Shown: positions 1 through 7,242, counted from the stretch's first letter. The stretch is DNA of 8,495 bases from an uncultured Collinsella sp. (GCA_905197385.1 CAJJYO010000057.1:1-8495), one strand, 5' to 3'. A program made the numbers and translations. The notes: generated from the sequence alone by a model not told the origin.

Positions 1-1493
1 CTCATGTGGTCGCCGTTATAGGTAGCCCAGCCGAGCGCCAGCTCCGACAGGTCGCCCGTGCCAATGACAAAACCGCCAGCCTGGTTGGCCAGATCCATCA
101 GAATCTGCGTACGCTCGCGGGCCTGGCTGTTCTCGTAGGTCACGTCTTGGACAGCCGGATCATGCTCAATGTCCTTGAAGTGCTGCTCCACGGCCGCGTG
201 GATCGAAACCTCGCGGAAGCTCACGCCCAGGTCGCGGGCGAGCGACTCGGCATTCGACTTGGTGCGATGCGTCGTGCCGAAGCCGGGCATGGACACGGCT
301 GTGATACCAGTACGCGGCAGCCCCAGTGCATCGAAGGCACGCACGGTCACAAGCAGCGCCAGCGTGGAATCGAGACCGCCCGAAAGGCCGATAACGGCCG
401 CCTTGGTGCCCGTATGGGCAAGGCGGGTCTTGAGGCCCGCGGTCTGCAGGTCGAGGATGGTCTCGCAGCGCTCAGCCAGGTCACCATGGTCGGCAGGCAC
501 GAAGGGCGCGCGGGGGAAGACACGGTCTATGCCGAGCGCATCGCGCAGGACAGGTTCTTCGGCCAGTACGCCCTCAAACGAAAACTCAACGGTCGCGGAT
601 TCCGGCGCATCGTCGGTGCGCGTCCACGTCGTCGAGCGACGGCGCTCGGCAACCAGGCGGTCAAGGTCAACGTCGGCGATGGCCATATCGCAGGTAAGCA
701 GTTTGGTCGCGGCGAGCTTGGAGCCGTTTTCGTAGACGAGGTTCTCACCCGCAAAGACCATGTCGGTCGTGGACTCGCCCTCGCTCGCGTCCGCGTAGGC
801 ATAGGCGCAGTACAGGCGCGCGCTCTGATTGGAGATAAGGCTGCGGCGGTAATCTGCCTTACCGATAATCTCGTCCGAGGCCGACGGGTTGAGAATCACC
901 GTCGCACCGGCAAGCGCCATCTCGGTCGAAGGGGGCGCCGGCACCCACAGGTCCTCGCAGACTTCAACGCCCAGCACCATATCCTCGGCACCCTCATCAC
1001 AGCAGCGGTAGACAAGCCCCGAACCCAGCGGAACCGGACCCTGACCGGCAAATTCAACCCACACGGGATCCGCAGGCGACGGAGCAAACCAGCGACGCTC
1101 ATAGAACTCGCCATAGTTGGGCAGATACTTCTTGGCCGTGAGGCCCAAAAGCTCGCCCGCGCAGCACACGGCGGCACAGTTGTAGATATTCTCGGCAACC
1201 GCAACGGGAAGACCGATGGTAAAGACGATCGGCAGCTCACGGGTTTCATCGAGGATATGCACCAGAGCAGCCTCGCAGGCATGCAGCAGTGTGCGGTTAT
1301 GGAACAGATCGGCCGCGGTATAGCCAGTCAGATTAAGCTCGGGCAACACCAACGCGCGAACGCCACGCCCGGCAGCATCGCGAACAGCCGCCAGCGCAAC
1401 CTCGGCATTGCCCTCGACATCGGCCACGCGAATCTGCGGCGACGCCGCCGCCACACGCAAAAAGCCATCAGACTGAGAAAGGTGAAGATTCAT
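1..1493 (-). CDS. nadE: Glutamine-dependent NAD+ synthetase, 3' end cut by window edge
   Basis: Last step of NAD synthesis: nicotinate adenine dinucleotide is amidated to NAD+ with ATP, using ammonia released from glutamine; cytosolic. Reading leftward from ATG 1493, 497 codons are visible and the frame is open to the edge. The N-terminal nitrilase-like glutaminase domain shows all three catalytic residues: Glu52 in PELNLTGY, Lys121/122 in KKYLPNYGEFYE and Cys179 in GVEVCEDLW. The synthetase domain carries the ATP-binding loop SGGLDS at residues 371-376, and the visible part ends in ATYNGDHMS, a family-typical sequence. Fused family members run to about 640-680 aa, so roughly a quarter is missing off the left edge. 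The start is set by a GGGAG ribosome site about 7 nt upstream and by the protein beginning directly before the nitrilase fold. It diverges from the next gene. No defect is seen in the part present. Confidence 0.95.
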   Translation of the reverse strand, partial: MNLHLSQSDGFLRVAAASPQIRVADVEGNAEVALAAVRDAAGRGVRALVLPELNLTGYTAADLFHNRTLLHACEAALVHILDETRELPIVFTIGLPVAVAENIYNCAAVCCAGELLGLTAKKYLPNYGEFYERRWFAPSPADPVWVEFAGQGPVPLGSGLVYRCCDEGAEDMVLGVEVCEDLWVPAPPSTEMALAGATVILNPSASDEIIGKADYRRSLISNQSARLYCAYAYADASEGESTTDMVFAGENLVYENGSKLAATKLLTCDMAIADVDLDRLVAERRRSTTWTRTDDAPESATVEFSFEGVLAEEPVLRDALGIDRVFPRAPFVPADHGDLAERCETILDLQTAGLKTRLAHTGTKAAVIGLSGGLDSTLALLVTVRAFDALGLPRTGITAVSMPGFGTTHRTKSNAESLARDLGVSFREVSIHAAVEQHFKDIEHDPAVQDVTYENSQARERTQILMDLANQAGGFVIGTGDLSELALGWATYNGDHM

Positions 1494-1541
1494 AAGAATG
1501 CTCCCGTGCGTAGACGCCATTCACAACAATTAGCAAGCCCT

Positions 1542-1547
1542 ATTGTA
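1542..1547 (-). promoter_or_regulatory. Possible -10 element for nadE
   Basis: On the minus strand this reads TACAAT, five of six matches to TATAAT, about 50 nt upstream of the nadE start. No convincing -35 box sits at 16-18 nt; the best 17-nt option, GCGGTT, is poor. The assignment is tentative. Confidence 0.3.
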
Positions 1548-1574
1548 GTTCAACCGCCGGGTGTAACCGCATCC

Positions 1575-1587
1575 CACCAACTTGGTG
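1575..1587. promoter_or_regulatory. Short palindrome in the nadE / membrane-protein divergent region
   Basis: CACCAA-C-TTGGTG is a perfect 6-bp inverted repeat around one central base. It lies just upstream of the possible nadE -10 and could be an operator for either divergent gene. Its regulator is not recognised, and chance is a fair alternative for so short a site. Confidence 0.25.
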
Positions 1588-1696
1588 AGCTATTGATGAG
1601 TTGATGGTATCTGTTAAATGTCACGTACGATTCACATCTGGTGGGTACCCTGATGGCTACATGAAACGAAGCAGATTTACACCGGGAGGACCCCGT

Positions 1697-2659
1697 ATGA
1701 CAACCAAGTACACCGACGCGCCGCGCACGCGCGTCATGACACCGGCCGCGCTCAACAACGGCGTGCACGAAAACCATTCCATCGGACAGACCATGGCCAT
1801 CGCGCCCAAAAAGGGCCTGTTCGATGACATTTCCATTCCTCAGATCATCGCTGGCGCCGCAGCCGCCGCCACAAGTGTCGCGCTTGCTTCCAAGATTGGC
1901 ATCGCTGGTTCAGTAATTGGCGCCGCCGTGAGCTCGGTCATCACCGTTGTGTCCTCGCAGGTCTACCGCCACTTTATCTCTGCCAGCGCCGAAGCAATTA
2001 AGGGTACGCATGCCGCTGTCGACTACCCTACCGGCGCCTACGAGCCCGTTGAGCCCAATGTCGAGGAGCACCTAGGTGGCGCCGCGACTACGCAGGAGAT
2101 GCGCCAGGTTGCGGGGCGTGCGACCACGGCGCGCGTCGCCCCTAACAGCCTGCGCGCCAAGGCCGCGGCAGAGCGAAGCCAGACGCAAAAGAAGGTCATC
2201 GTCTTCTCGATCGCCATCGCCATCGTCGCGGTCATCGCCTGCACCGGCGCCATCCTTATAACCACCGCCGGTGAGGGTCTGGGCGAGCGCCCCGAGCCAA
2301 TCCTTTCGTCGCGCACGACCGAGAGCGATGCAAATGGCAACACCCAGTCGCAGGATCAGCAGGCGCAGACGGACGATACGCAAGACAGTTCTACCTCTGC
2401 CAATTCGTCCTCGAACACCCAAAACCAATCGCAGGGCACCGATTCCTCTACGGCCAACAGCAGCACGCCGTCCGGCACGACCGACTCAAGCCAAACGACT
2501 GGCGGTTCGCAGCCGAGCACGGGCGGCCAGACGAGCGACACCACTTCGGGAACGGGCACAGCAGACAGCAACAACACCAACAGCTCGAACAGCTCGAGTG
2601 GAACCGCGTCCGGCACGGCATCTGACAACTCGAGCCAAGGCACGACATCGGGCAACTAA
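1697..2659 (+). CDS. Membrane-anchored protein with Ser/Thr/Asn/Gln-rich tail, function unknown
   Basis: A 320-aa protein of unknown function. The frame stays open upstream to 1601, but ATG 1697 is chosen because GGGAGGA lies 6-7 nt before it. Residues 1-45 are polar. Residues 48-88 are a Gly/Ala-rich hydrophobic stretch (IPQIIAGAAAAATS, then GIAGSVIGAAVSSV) with glycine-zipper spacing that could form a tight membrane hairpin; I remember similar IPQ-xxAG segments in actinobacterial proteins but cannot search. A polar loop of about 75 residues follows, then a basic QKK and a clear membrane helix at about 167-191. Residues 204-320 are low-complexity Ser, Thr, Asn, Gln, Gly and Asp. The positive-inside rule puts the loop in the cytosol and the tail outside. 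The tail may be a wall-spanning spacer; it has no LPxTG motif and no folded end domain. A hairpin terminator follows, so the gene is probably monocistronic. Confidence 0.8.
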   Translation: MTTKYTDAPRTRVMTPAALNNGVHENHSIGQTMAIAPKKGLFDDISIPQIIAGAAAAATSVALASKIGIAGSVIGAAVSSVITVVSSQVYRHFISASAEAIKGTHAAVDYPTGAYEPVEPNVEEHLGGAATTQEMRQVAGRATTARVAPNSLRAKAAAERSQTQKKVIVFSIAIAIVAVIACTGAILITTAGEGLGERPEPILSSRTTESDANGNTQSQDQQAQTDDTQDSSTSANSSSNTQNQSQGTDSSTANSSTPSGTTDSSQTTGGSQPSTGGQTSDTTSGTGTADSNNTNSSNSSSGTASGTASDNSSQGTTSGN

Positions 2660-2693
2660 GTACATTTGCCTCTCATAGATAACCGACCTGTAC

Positions 2694-2727
2694 AACGGGC
2701 GCGAATCGAAAGCGGTTCGCGCCCGTT
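2694..2727 (+). terminator. Hairpin terminator after the membrane-protein gene
   Basis: A 15-bp stem (2694-2708 with 2713-2727, one G-T wobble) closes an AAAG loop 34 nt after the stop codon. Only a short, interrupted T tract (TTTGCCTT) follows, so termination may be partial. The minus-strand side has no T tract, which favours the + direction. Confidence 0.65.
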
Positions 2728-2772
2728 TGCCTTGGGCGCCGCCATGGCGAACGCTATGCGATGGTAAGATGC

Positions 2773-2786
2773 TTTACATGTGTAAA
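2773..2786. promoter_or_regulatory. Inverted repeat in the leader of the 433-aa protein gene
   Basis: TTTACA-TG-TGTAAA is a 6-bp inverted repeat that runs directly into the ribosome site AGAGGAG (2786-2792), 7 nt before ATG 2800. TAAGAT at 2765-2770 might be a -10 box, which would make this a downstream operator, or the repeat could act in the RNA near the ribosome site. Both readings are tentative. Confidence 0.3.
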
Positions 2787-2799
2787 GAGGAGATTTGCC

Positions 2800-4101
2800 A
2801 TGAGCAAGACAATAGTTAGGCCCACGCTTTCGCTGGGCAACCACATCTATCTGTATCGCCTGCTGCGCGACGCGATTGGGTGCGGCAAGCAAACGTTTAT
2901 GACACAGGTCGAGGAGGCGCTCGCCGCCGGCGACATGACCGCTTATGACCTGGGCTTTGAGTCCACGCGTGAGCTGCTCGAGGAGCTCGACGACTGCATT
3001 AAGCTGACCGTCTTTAAGGGCGGTCGCCTGTATGCCACCGTCATCGCCAACGAGGCTTGGGATGCCGCCCTTGCCAAGGGCGAGGACAAGCCCAAGGCAG
3101 CCAAGGGAGCCAAGCAGTCCTACAAAAAGAAAAAGCGCGGCGAGAAGGACCTCAAGGCCGTGCGTCCCAAGCACGTTAAACGTCCCAAGCCAGAAACCAT
3201 GGTTGAAGCCGTGCCGGAGCCCGAGCCCGAGGCAGAGATCGAAGTCGCTATTGAGGTAACAGCAGAAACCGAAATCACCGCCACGACCGATCCCGAAGTC
3301 ATATCTGAGCAGGAAACCACTGCGGAGCTCAACGAAGCTCCCAAGTCGACAACCGAAGAAGCCGCTGACCAGCCCGAGACGTCTGCATTCCAAAACAGCG
3401 ATGTCTTTGGTGACAAGGCCGAGGACGATCAGTCCGACGAGCCCGCAGATCAAGACGCTACCGAGTCGGCGCCGGAGCCCGAGGCACCGCAGCCCGCCAT
3501 CTCGCTCACGGTCGTCTATGACCCCGAGAACGCAAACGCCGGCATCACCACCATGGCATCCACGCCCATCGAGGCAAAGTCGAGCGTCGAGAACGAGAAC
3601 GCAACGCAGGTTGAGATTGAAACTGCATCTGCAGACGCGCCCGTCAACGTGAAGCCCGCAGATTCCACAATCAAGCCGGAAACGACGCCGGAGCCCGCAC
3701 CCGTCATCGAATCCGTGCCCACCTCTGCTTGCGACCAAATTCCCGCACCGGCACCGGCTCCGGCACCCGCAGCGGCCCCAACCCCCGCACCTGCAGCGCC
3801 CGCCATCCCCGAGGACTTCCCCGTCGATTTCGCAACCGAGGTCTTCTGCCCCGGCCCGCTTCTGCACCAGTTGTCGACCTATCTCCCCTACGGCGCCGAC
3901 ACGCTCGGCATCATCGGCGAGTACTACTGGATCGCCCGCGAGCTCGGTACCATCGAGGCCGCGCGAAACCGTGCAAGCTTCCCCCTGCACTATACGCAGG
4001 CCGGCGAGCGCCACGAAGTCACCGTGCGCATTCGCCGCAACACCACCGGTGGCCTCGGATCCACCTGGGCCATCGATAAAGTCGAAGAACCCGAGCAGTA
4101 A
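2800..4101 (+). CDS. Two-domain protein with long acidic and Pro-Ala linker, function unknown
   Basis: A 433-aa cytosolic protein; no signal peptide or membrane helix is seen. The start is ATG 2800, 7 nt after AGAGGAG, although the frame is open to 2761. Domain 1 (about 1-93) is helical and ends in a hairpin-like KLTVFKGGRLYATVIANEAW; the pattern 'LGFESTRELLEELDD...GGRLYATV' loosely resembles small winged-helix (LOTUS/OST-HTH-like) folds, an impression only. Residues 94-132 are strongly basic (SYKKKKRGEK) and could touch nucleic acid. Residues 133-313 are acidic and disordered, rich in Glu, Ala, Thr and Pro. Residues 315-335 are a Pro-Ala repeat. Domain 2 (336-433) is compact, with DFATEVFCPGPLLHQL, YYWIARELGT and a strand-rich end HEVTVRIRR. 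I do not recognise domain 2. The gene stands alone between two terminators. Confidence 0.8.
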   Translation: MSKTIVRPTLSLGNHIYLYRLLRDAIGCGKQTFMTQVEEALAAGDMTAYDLGFESTRELLEELDDCIKLTVFKGGRLYATVIANEAWDAALAKGEDKPKAAKGAKQSYKKKKRGEKDLKAVRPKHVKRPKPETMVEAVPEPEPEAEIEVAIEVTAETEITATTDPEVISEQETTAELNEAPKSTTEEAADQPETSAFQNSDVFGDKAEDDQSDEPADQDATESAPEPEAPQPAISLTVVYDPENANAGITTMASTPIEAKSSVENENATQVEIETASADAPVNVKPADSTIKPETTPEPAPVIESVPTSACDQIPAPAPAPAPAAAPTPAPAAPAIPEDFPVDFATEVFCPGPLLHQLSTYLPYGADTLGIIGEYYWIARELGTIEAARNRASFPLHYTQAGERHEVTVRIRRNTTGGLGSTWAIDKVEEPEQ

Positions 4102-4105
4102 CGAC

Positions 4106-4147
4106 AAACGGCTCAAATCCAAATCAGGATTTGAGCCGTTTTTATTT
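4106..4147 (+). terminator. Strong intrinsic terminator
   Basis: A perfect 12-bp stem (4109-4120 with 4127-4138), extended by three A-T pairs, encloses the 6-nt loop AAATCA and is followed by TTTTTATTTG. It begins 5 nt after the stop of the 433-aa protein gene. In the opposite direction only TTT follows the stem, so any role in ending ettA transcription would be weak. Confidence 0.9.
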
Positions 4148-4156
4148 GTTGATGTT

Positions 4157-4312
4157 GCGTAACCAACAGCGAGCGGGCCGCAAGTGCCCCAGGTTGCCGT
4201 GAAAGAGGAGCGACGCGTACTTCGGTACGCGAGCGACGGCTTGAACGGCAAGATGGGGTGCTTGCGACCCGCGCAGCGTCGAGCAGTTACGCGGTTTGGA
4301 AAACCGCGTAAC
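4157..4312. repeat. Large imperfect palindrome with cUUCGg hairpin, probable dispersed repeat or structured RNA
   Basis: Nested complementary arms are visible: GCGTAAC 4157-4163 with GTTACGC 4286-4292; 4174-4191 with 4254-4271 (18 nt, one mismatch, two wobbles); TTGCCGT 4194-4200 with ACGGCAA 4245-4251; and a central 7-bp hairpin 4214-4220/4225-4231 closed by TTCG, the extra-stable cUUCGg tetraloop when read on the + strand. A separate 12-bp hairpin, 4286-4297/4301-4312 with loop GGA, reuses the GTTACGC arm, so the two folds exclude each other. The element sits 3 nt past the ettA stop codon and fills most of the convergent gap. No open frame of note and no poly-T tail are present. It may be a REP/MITE-like repeat or part of the ettA 3' UTR. 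Confidence 0.6.
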
Positions 4313-4315
4313 GAT

Positions 4316-5995
4316 CTAGTCGCGCGTCAGCTTACGGTGGATACGATGCGGCTGGGCCGCGTCCTCGCCCAGGCGCTCGATGCGGTTGGCCTGATAGGCC
4401 TCGAAGTTGCCCTCGAACCAATACCAGTTGCCCGGGTTCTCGTCGGTGCCTTCCCACGCCAGAATGTGCGTGGCGACGCGGTCCAGGAACATACGGTCAT
4501 GGCTAATGACCACCGAGCAGCCCGGGAACTCGAGCAGCGCCGCTTCGAGCGAGGACAGCGTCTCGACGTCGAGGTCGTTCGTAGGCTCGTCGAGGAGCAG
4601 CAGGTTGCCGCCCTGCTTGAGCGTGAGCGCCAGGTTCAGACGGTTGCGCTCGCCACCGGAAAGTACGCCAGCGCGCTTCTGCTGGTCCTGGCCCTTAAAG
4701 CCAAAGCTCGCCACATAAGCGCGGCTCGGAACCTCGGTCTCGCCGACCATCATGTGGTCCAGGCCGTCCGAGACGACCTCCCATAGGTTCTTATCGGGGT
4801 CGATGCCGGAGCGGTTCTGGTCGACATAGGAGATCTTGACGGTCTCGCCCACCTCAAGCTCGCCCGAAGTCAGCGGCTCCAGACCCACAATCGTCTTGAA
4901 CAGCGTGGTCTTACCGACACCGTTGGGGCCGATGACGCCCACGATGCCGTTGCGCGGCAGGGTGAACGAAAGGTCATCGATGAGCACGCGGCCATCGAAC
5001 TCCTTGTGCAGATGATGGGCCTCGAGCACCTTGTTGCCCAAACGCGGGCCCACAGGGATGCGGATGTCGGTCCAGTCGAGCTTCTGGCTTGCGCGGGCCT
5101 CGGCCTCCATCTCCTCGTAGCGAGCCAGACGGGCCTTGTTCTTGGCCTGACGGGCCTTGGGCGAGCTGCGCACCCACTCGAGCTCGGCCTCCATGCGCTT
5201 GGCGAGCTTGGCGTCGCGGTTGCCCTGTGCCTCGATACGGGCGGCCTTGGTCTCCAGATACGTGGAGTAGTTGCCCTTGTAGGGATAAAGGTGACCGCGG
5301 TCGACCTCGCAGATCCACTCGGCAACGTTATCCAGGAAGTAGCGATCGTGTGTGACGGCAAGCACCGCGCCCTGGTAGTTGTGCAGGAAGTGCTCGAGCC
5401 ACAGGATCGACTCGGCGTCCAGGTGGTTCGTGGGCTCGTCGAGCAGCAGCAGGTCGGGAGCCTCGAGCAGCAGCTTGCACAGGGCCACGCGGCGGCGCTC
5501 GCCGCCGGAAAGCACGTTGACCGGCATGTCGGAATCGGGCAGCTGCAGGGCGTCCATGGCCTGGCCGAGCTTGGAATCGATATCCCAGCCGTCGGCGGCG
5601 TCGATCTCGTCCTGGAGCTTTCCCATCTCAGCCATGAGGGCGTCCATGTCGCAGTCCGGGTCGCACATCTCCTCGCCGATCTTATTGAAGCGATCGACCT
5701 TGGCGATCATATCGCCAAACGCCATGCGCACGTTCTCGATAACGGTCTTGTCGTCGTCGAGCGGCGGCTCCTGCTGCAGGATGCCCACGGTGTAGCCGGG
5801 GGTGAGCCTGGCATCGCCGTTGGAGACCTCCTCGATGCCGGCCATAATCTTGAGCAGGGTCGACTTGCCCATGCCGTTGGGGCCCACGACGCCGATCTTG
5901 GCACCGGGGTAGAAGCTCAGGGTCACGTCGTCAAGGATTACCTTGTCGCCATGGGCCTTACGAGCCTGATACATCTGGTAGATAAACTCCGCCAT
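4316..5995 (-). CDS. ettA: ABC-F ATPase EttA, energy-dependent translational throttle
   Basis: EttA binds the ribosomal E site and, depending on ATP/ADP state, gates the first elongation step. The 559-aa protein has the family length (E. coli about 555) and matches E. coli EttA closely along its whole length from memory. ATPase domain 1: Walker A GPNGMGKST 38-46, signature LSGGE 162-166, Walker B ending DE with catalytic Glu187, H-loop THD about 215-217. The EttA 'arm' falls at about 95-138. The linker (about 240-315), rich in Arg, Lys and Glu (ELEWVRSSPKARQAKNKARL), is the P-site tRNA-interaction motif. Domain 2: Walker A GPNGVGKTT 356-364, LSGGE 445-449, catalytic Glu470, SHD about 498-500. 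All catalytic residues are intact. The start has AAAGGA 12 nt upstream, further than usual; the N-terminus MAEFIYQM matches the family. No confident promoter was found in the 185-bp upstream gap. Confidence 0.97.
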   Translation of the reverse strand: MAEFIYQMYQARKAHGDKVILDDVTLSFYPGAKIGVVGPNGMGKSTLLKIMAGIEEVSNGDARLTPGYTVGILQQEPPLDDDKTVIENVRMAFGDMIAKVDRFNKIGEEMCDPDCDMDALMAEMGKLQDEIDAADGWDIDSKLGQAMDALQLPDSDMPVNVLSGGERRRVALCKLLLEAPDLLLLDEPTNHLDAESILWLEHFLHNYQGAVLAVTHDRYFLDNVAEWICEVDRGHLYPYKGNYSTYLETKAARIEAQGNRDAKLAKRMEAELEWVRSSPKARQAKNKARLARYEEMEAEARASQKLDWTDIRIPVGPRLGNKVLEAHHLHKEFDGRVLIDDLSFTLPRNGIVGVIGPNGVGKTTLFKTIVGLEPLTSGELEVGETVKISYVDQNRSGIDPDKNLWEVVSDGLDHMMVGETEVPSRAYVASFGFKGQDQQKRAGVLSGGERNRLNLALTLKQGGNLLLLDEPTNDLDVETLSSLEAALLEFPGCSVVISHDRMFLDRVATHILAWEGTDENPGNWYWFEGNFEAYQANRIERLGEDAAQPHRIHRKLTRD

Positions 5996-6086
5996 TTGCC
6001 TGTTTTATCCTTTCTACCTGCTGTTTCCCTATTCTTGTTTCGCCTAAGTGGAAACGAAATGGAAAAACCAGCTCTGAAACGTAACG

Positions 6087-6113
6087 AAAAAGGGGCATGG
6101 TTGCCCATACCCC
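6087..6113 (-). terminator. Intrinsic terminator of the sdpR-sdpI operon
   Basis: On the minus strand a 9-bp stem, GGGGTATGG with CCATGCCCC, closes a GCAA (GNRA-type) loop and is followed by TTTTT. The one imperfect pair is a U-G wobble in minus-strand RNA but a C-A mismatch on the + strand, which supports leftward termination. It lies about 70 nt past the sdpI stop and upstream of ettA, separating the two transcription units. Confidence 0.8.
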
Positions 6114-6180
6114 CTAATACTACCTGGGAAAAGTTCCCCCGGAACATACTATGAACTGCGTACGCTAGTTTTCCGCAACC

Positions 6181-6885
6181 TTAGCGAGCGGCTCGCTGCG
6201 ATTTGCGCCACAGCAGATACGAGTAGACGTAGACGGCTCCAACCGAACCAAACGCCAGAACCGCAATCACCGCGGCGACGACTTCACTCGAAAGCACGCT
6301 GCCTGCCACGCCCATCACAATCAGGCCAAAGCCCAGCACCATAAAGCAGGCACCGCCAAAGCGCTGCGTACGGCGCCAGTTCTCGGGATTGGCAAGCGCC
6401 CAAGGCGTCTTGATACCGAGCGTATAGTTCTGCTTCACACGCGGCAAGTAGTTGCCTACGCCGATGAACAGCAAACCGACAACACCGGAAATCAGCACGT
6501 TGACCGAACCGACCGCCGGCACCACGCCCCAGACCGTAAGCTCTCCCAGCCAGCTTATGGCGCACATGAACAATGTGAAGGCGATTACGAAGCCCTGATA
6601 GAACTTGCCCGAGGTTCGATATGCCTCACCTTTGGGATCGATGCGCGGCACCACGCAGAACATTGCGAGAAGCACCAGAGGCAGCACGCCGAGCGCGGAG
6701 GCCATCCAGCTGGGACCCCAACCGTCGACGGCGCCGTTCGCGCCTCAGTGCGTGGGAATCTGCCCAGGCAAGCTCGGCATCACCATGAGATGCGCTGCGA
6801 CATTGGCGACGCACAGAGCGACCAGCGCAATCCACACGCGCGACGATACCCCCGTGGGGTGAATGCCCTTGTTTTCGTTATTCAT
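6181..6885 (-). pseudogene. sdpI: SdpI-family (DUF1648/SdpI) membrane protein interrupted by an in-frame TGA
   Basis: SdpI-type proteins are multi-pass membrane proteins; Bacillus SdpI gives immunity to the SDP killing peptide and controls its repressor SdpR. From ATG 6885, which overlaps the sdpR stop by 8 nt (ATGAATAA), the frame encodes about 234 codons, the usual size. It has a membrane helix at about 18-36, then the DUF1648 motif PGQIPTH-stop-GANGAVDGWGP, further helices, and the C-terminal SdpI signature YLPRVKQNYTLGIKTPWAL followed by NPENWRRTQRFGG. The break is a single TGA at 6745-6747 (codon 47), where relatives have an aromatic residue, most often written IPTHW. One G-to-A change from TGG explains it. 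Both sides stay in the same frame, so no indel occurred. A downstream ATG at 6705 could give a 174-aa piece lacking the first helix, but its ribosome site is weak. Sequencing error or readthrough are alternatives. Confidence 0.85.
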
Positions 6886-7156
6886 CCTTATCACCTTCCG
6901 TGTTTGTAAAGCCCATAAACCAACCGATCAAGTCCTGCATGACGGTAGTGTTTAAGCTGTATACGATGTTTTGACCATGACGTTCGTCGGTTACCAACCC
7001 GGCGTTTTTGAGCGTCGCCAAGTGATGGCTCAGCGACGGCTTACTGATATCGAAATGCTCGGCAAGCTCCCCCGCCGTGCAATTGCCCTCGCGCAGCAAC
7101 TCCAAAATGCGCCGTCGCGTTGGATCGGCAAGCGCCTTAAAACCCTCTCCCGGCAT
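6878..7156 (-). CDS. sdpR: ArsR-family repressor, SdpR-like
   Basis: A 92-aa winged-helix repressor. The start is ATG 7156 because AAAGGGGG lies 4 nt upstream; the frame extends to an ATG at 7174, but that start has only GAGAG touching it. Residues 6-22 (FKALADPTRRRILELLR) are the family hallmark. The recognition helix is about 39-54 (KPSLSHHLATLKNAGL), and the wing is 57-68 (DERHGQNIVYSL). The metal-site Cys pairs of ArsR/SmtB sensors are absent (a single Cys26), so it is not an obvious metal sensor and fits the SdpR/YfhL-neighbour subgroup. In Bacillus, SdpR represses its own sdpRI operon and is sequestered at the membrane by SdpI. Here it overlaps the sdpI start, implying translational coupling. 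With sdpI broken, such sequestration may fail and repression could be constant; that is inference. Confidence 0.93.
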   Translation of the reverse strand: MPGEGFKALADPTRRRILELLREGNCTAGELAEHFDISKPSLSHHLATLKNAGLVTDERHGQNIVYSLNTTVMQDLIGWFMGFTNTEGDKDE

Positions 7157-7190
7157 AAGACCCCCTTTCATCATCTCTCATGACGCGCAC

Positions 7191-7219
7191 ACTATACTCG
7201 ATATTTAGATGTTTGTCTA
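7191..7219 (-). promoter_or_regulatory. sdpR-sdpI promoter
   Basis: On the minus strand, TAGACA (7214-7219, five of six to TTGACA), a 17-nt spacer and TATAGT (7191-7196, five of six to TATAAT) lie about 35 nt before the sdpR start. This is the best-looking sigma-70-type promoter in the window. Confidence 0.8.
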
Positions 7220-7220
7220 A
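7205..7220. promoter_or_regulatory. Candidate SdpR operator over the -35 region
   Basis: TTAGA-N6-TCTAA is a 16-bp inverted repeat lying across the -35 box and adjacent spacer of the sdpR promoter. A third TCTAA half (7224-7228) follows as a direct repeat, and a wider inverted repeat, AGATGTT 7207-7213 with AACATCT 7235-7241, encloses the area. ArsR-type dimers bind such imperfect palindromes, and autorepression from here would be expected. The protein-site assignment is inferred from position. Confidence 0.55.
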
Positions 7221-7242
7221 CTATCTAATACAGGAACATCTA

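Noticed and set aside
6..1604. 532-codon open frame on the + strand across nadE
   Set aside because: It is antisense to a clearly recognisable nadE, rich in Arg/Gly/His with no domain, and has no ribosome site. GC-rich third positions keep the opposite strand open.
2656..4251. 531-codon open frame on the - strand over the 433-aa gene
   Set aside because: Its composition is an artefact of the acidic and Pro-Ala linker read backwards. It runs through a strong terminator and has no start signals.
6126..6145. GGGAA-AAG-TTCCC and GTTCC-CCC-GGAAC mini-palindromes downstream of sdpI
   Set aside because: They are short, overlapping and without a T tract on either side. The better terminator lies at 6087-6113.
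5006..6154. 382-codon open frame on the + strand over ettA
   Set aside because: It is the shadow of ettA, whose motifs are fully intact on the other strand, and it extends through the sdpI terminator hairpin.
6181..6705. The 174-codon downstream part of sdpI as an independent gene
   Set aside because: The upstream part in the same frame completes the family N-terminus, including the DUF1648 motif and the overlap with sdpR. The internal ATG 6705 has only a weak ribosome site.
6730..6747. Selenocysteine reading of the sdpI TGA, prompted by the adjacent GGCGC-GAACG-GCGCC hairpin
   Set aside because: The hairpin touches the TGA directly and has only a 5-bp stem, unlike a bacterial SECIS. The family position is aromatic, not Cys, and the hairpin bases are simply the codons for GANGA.
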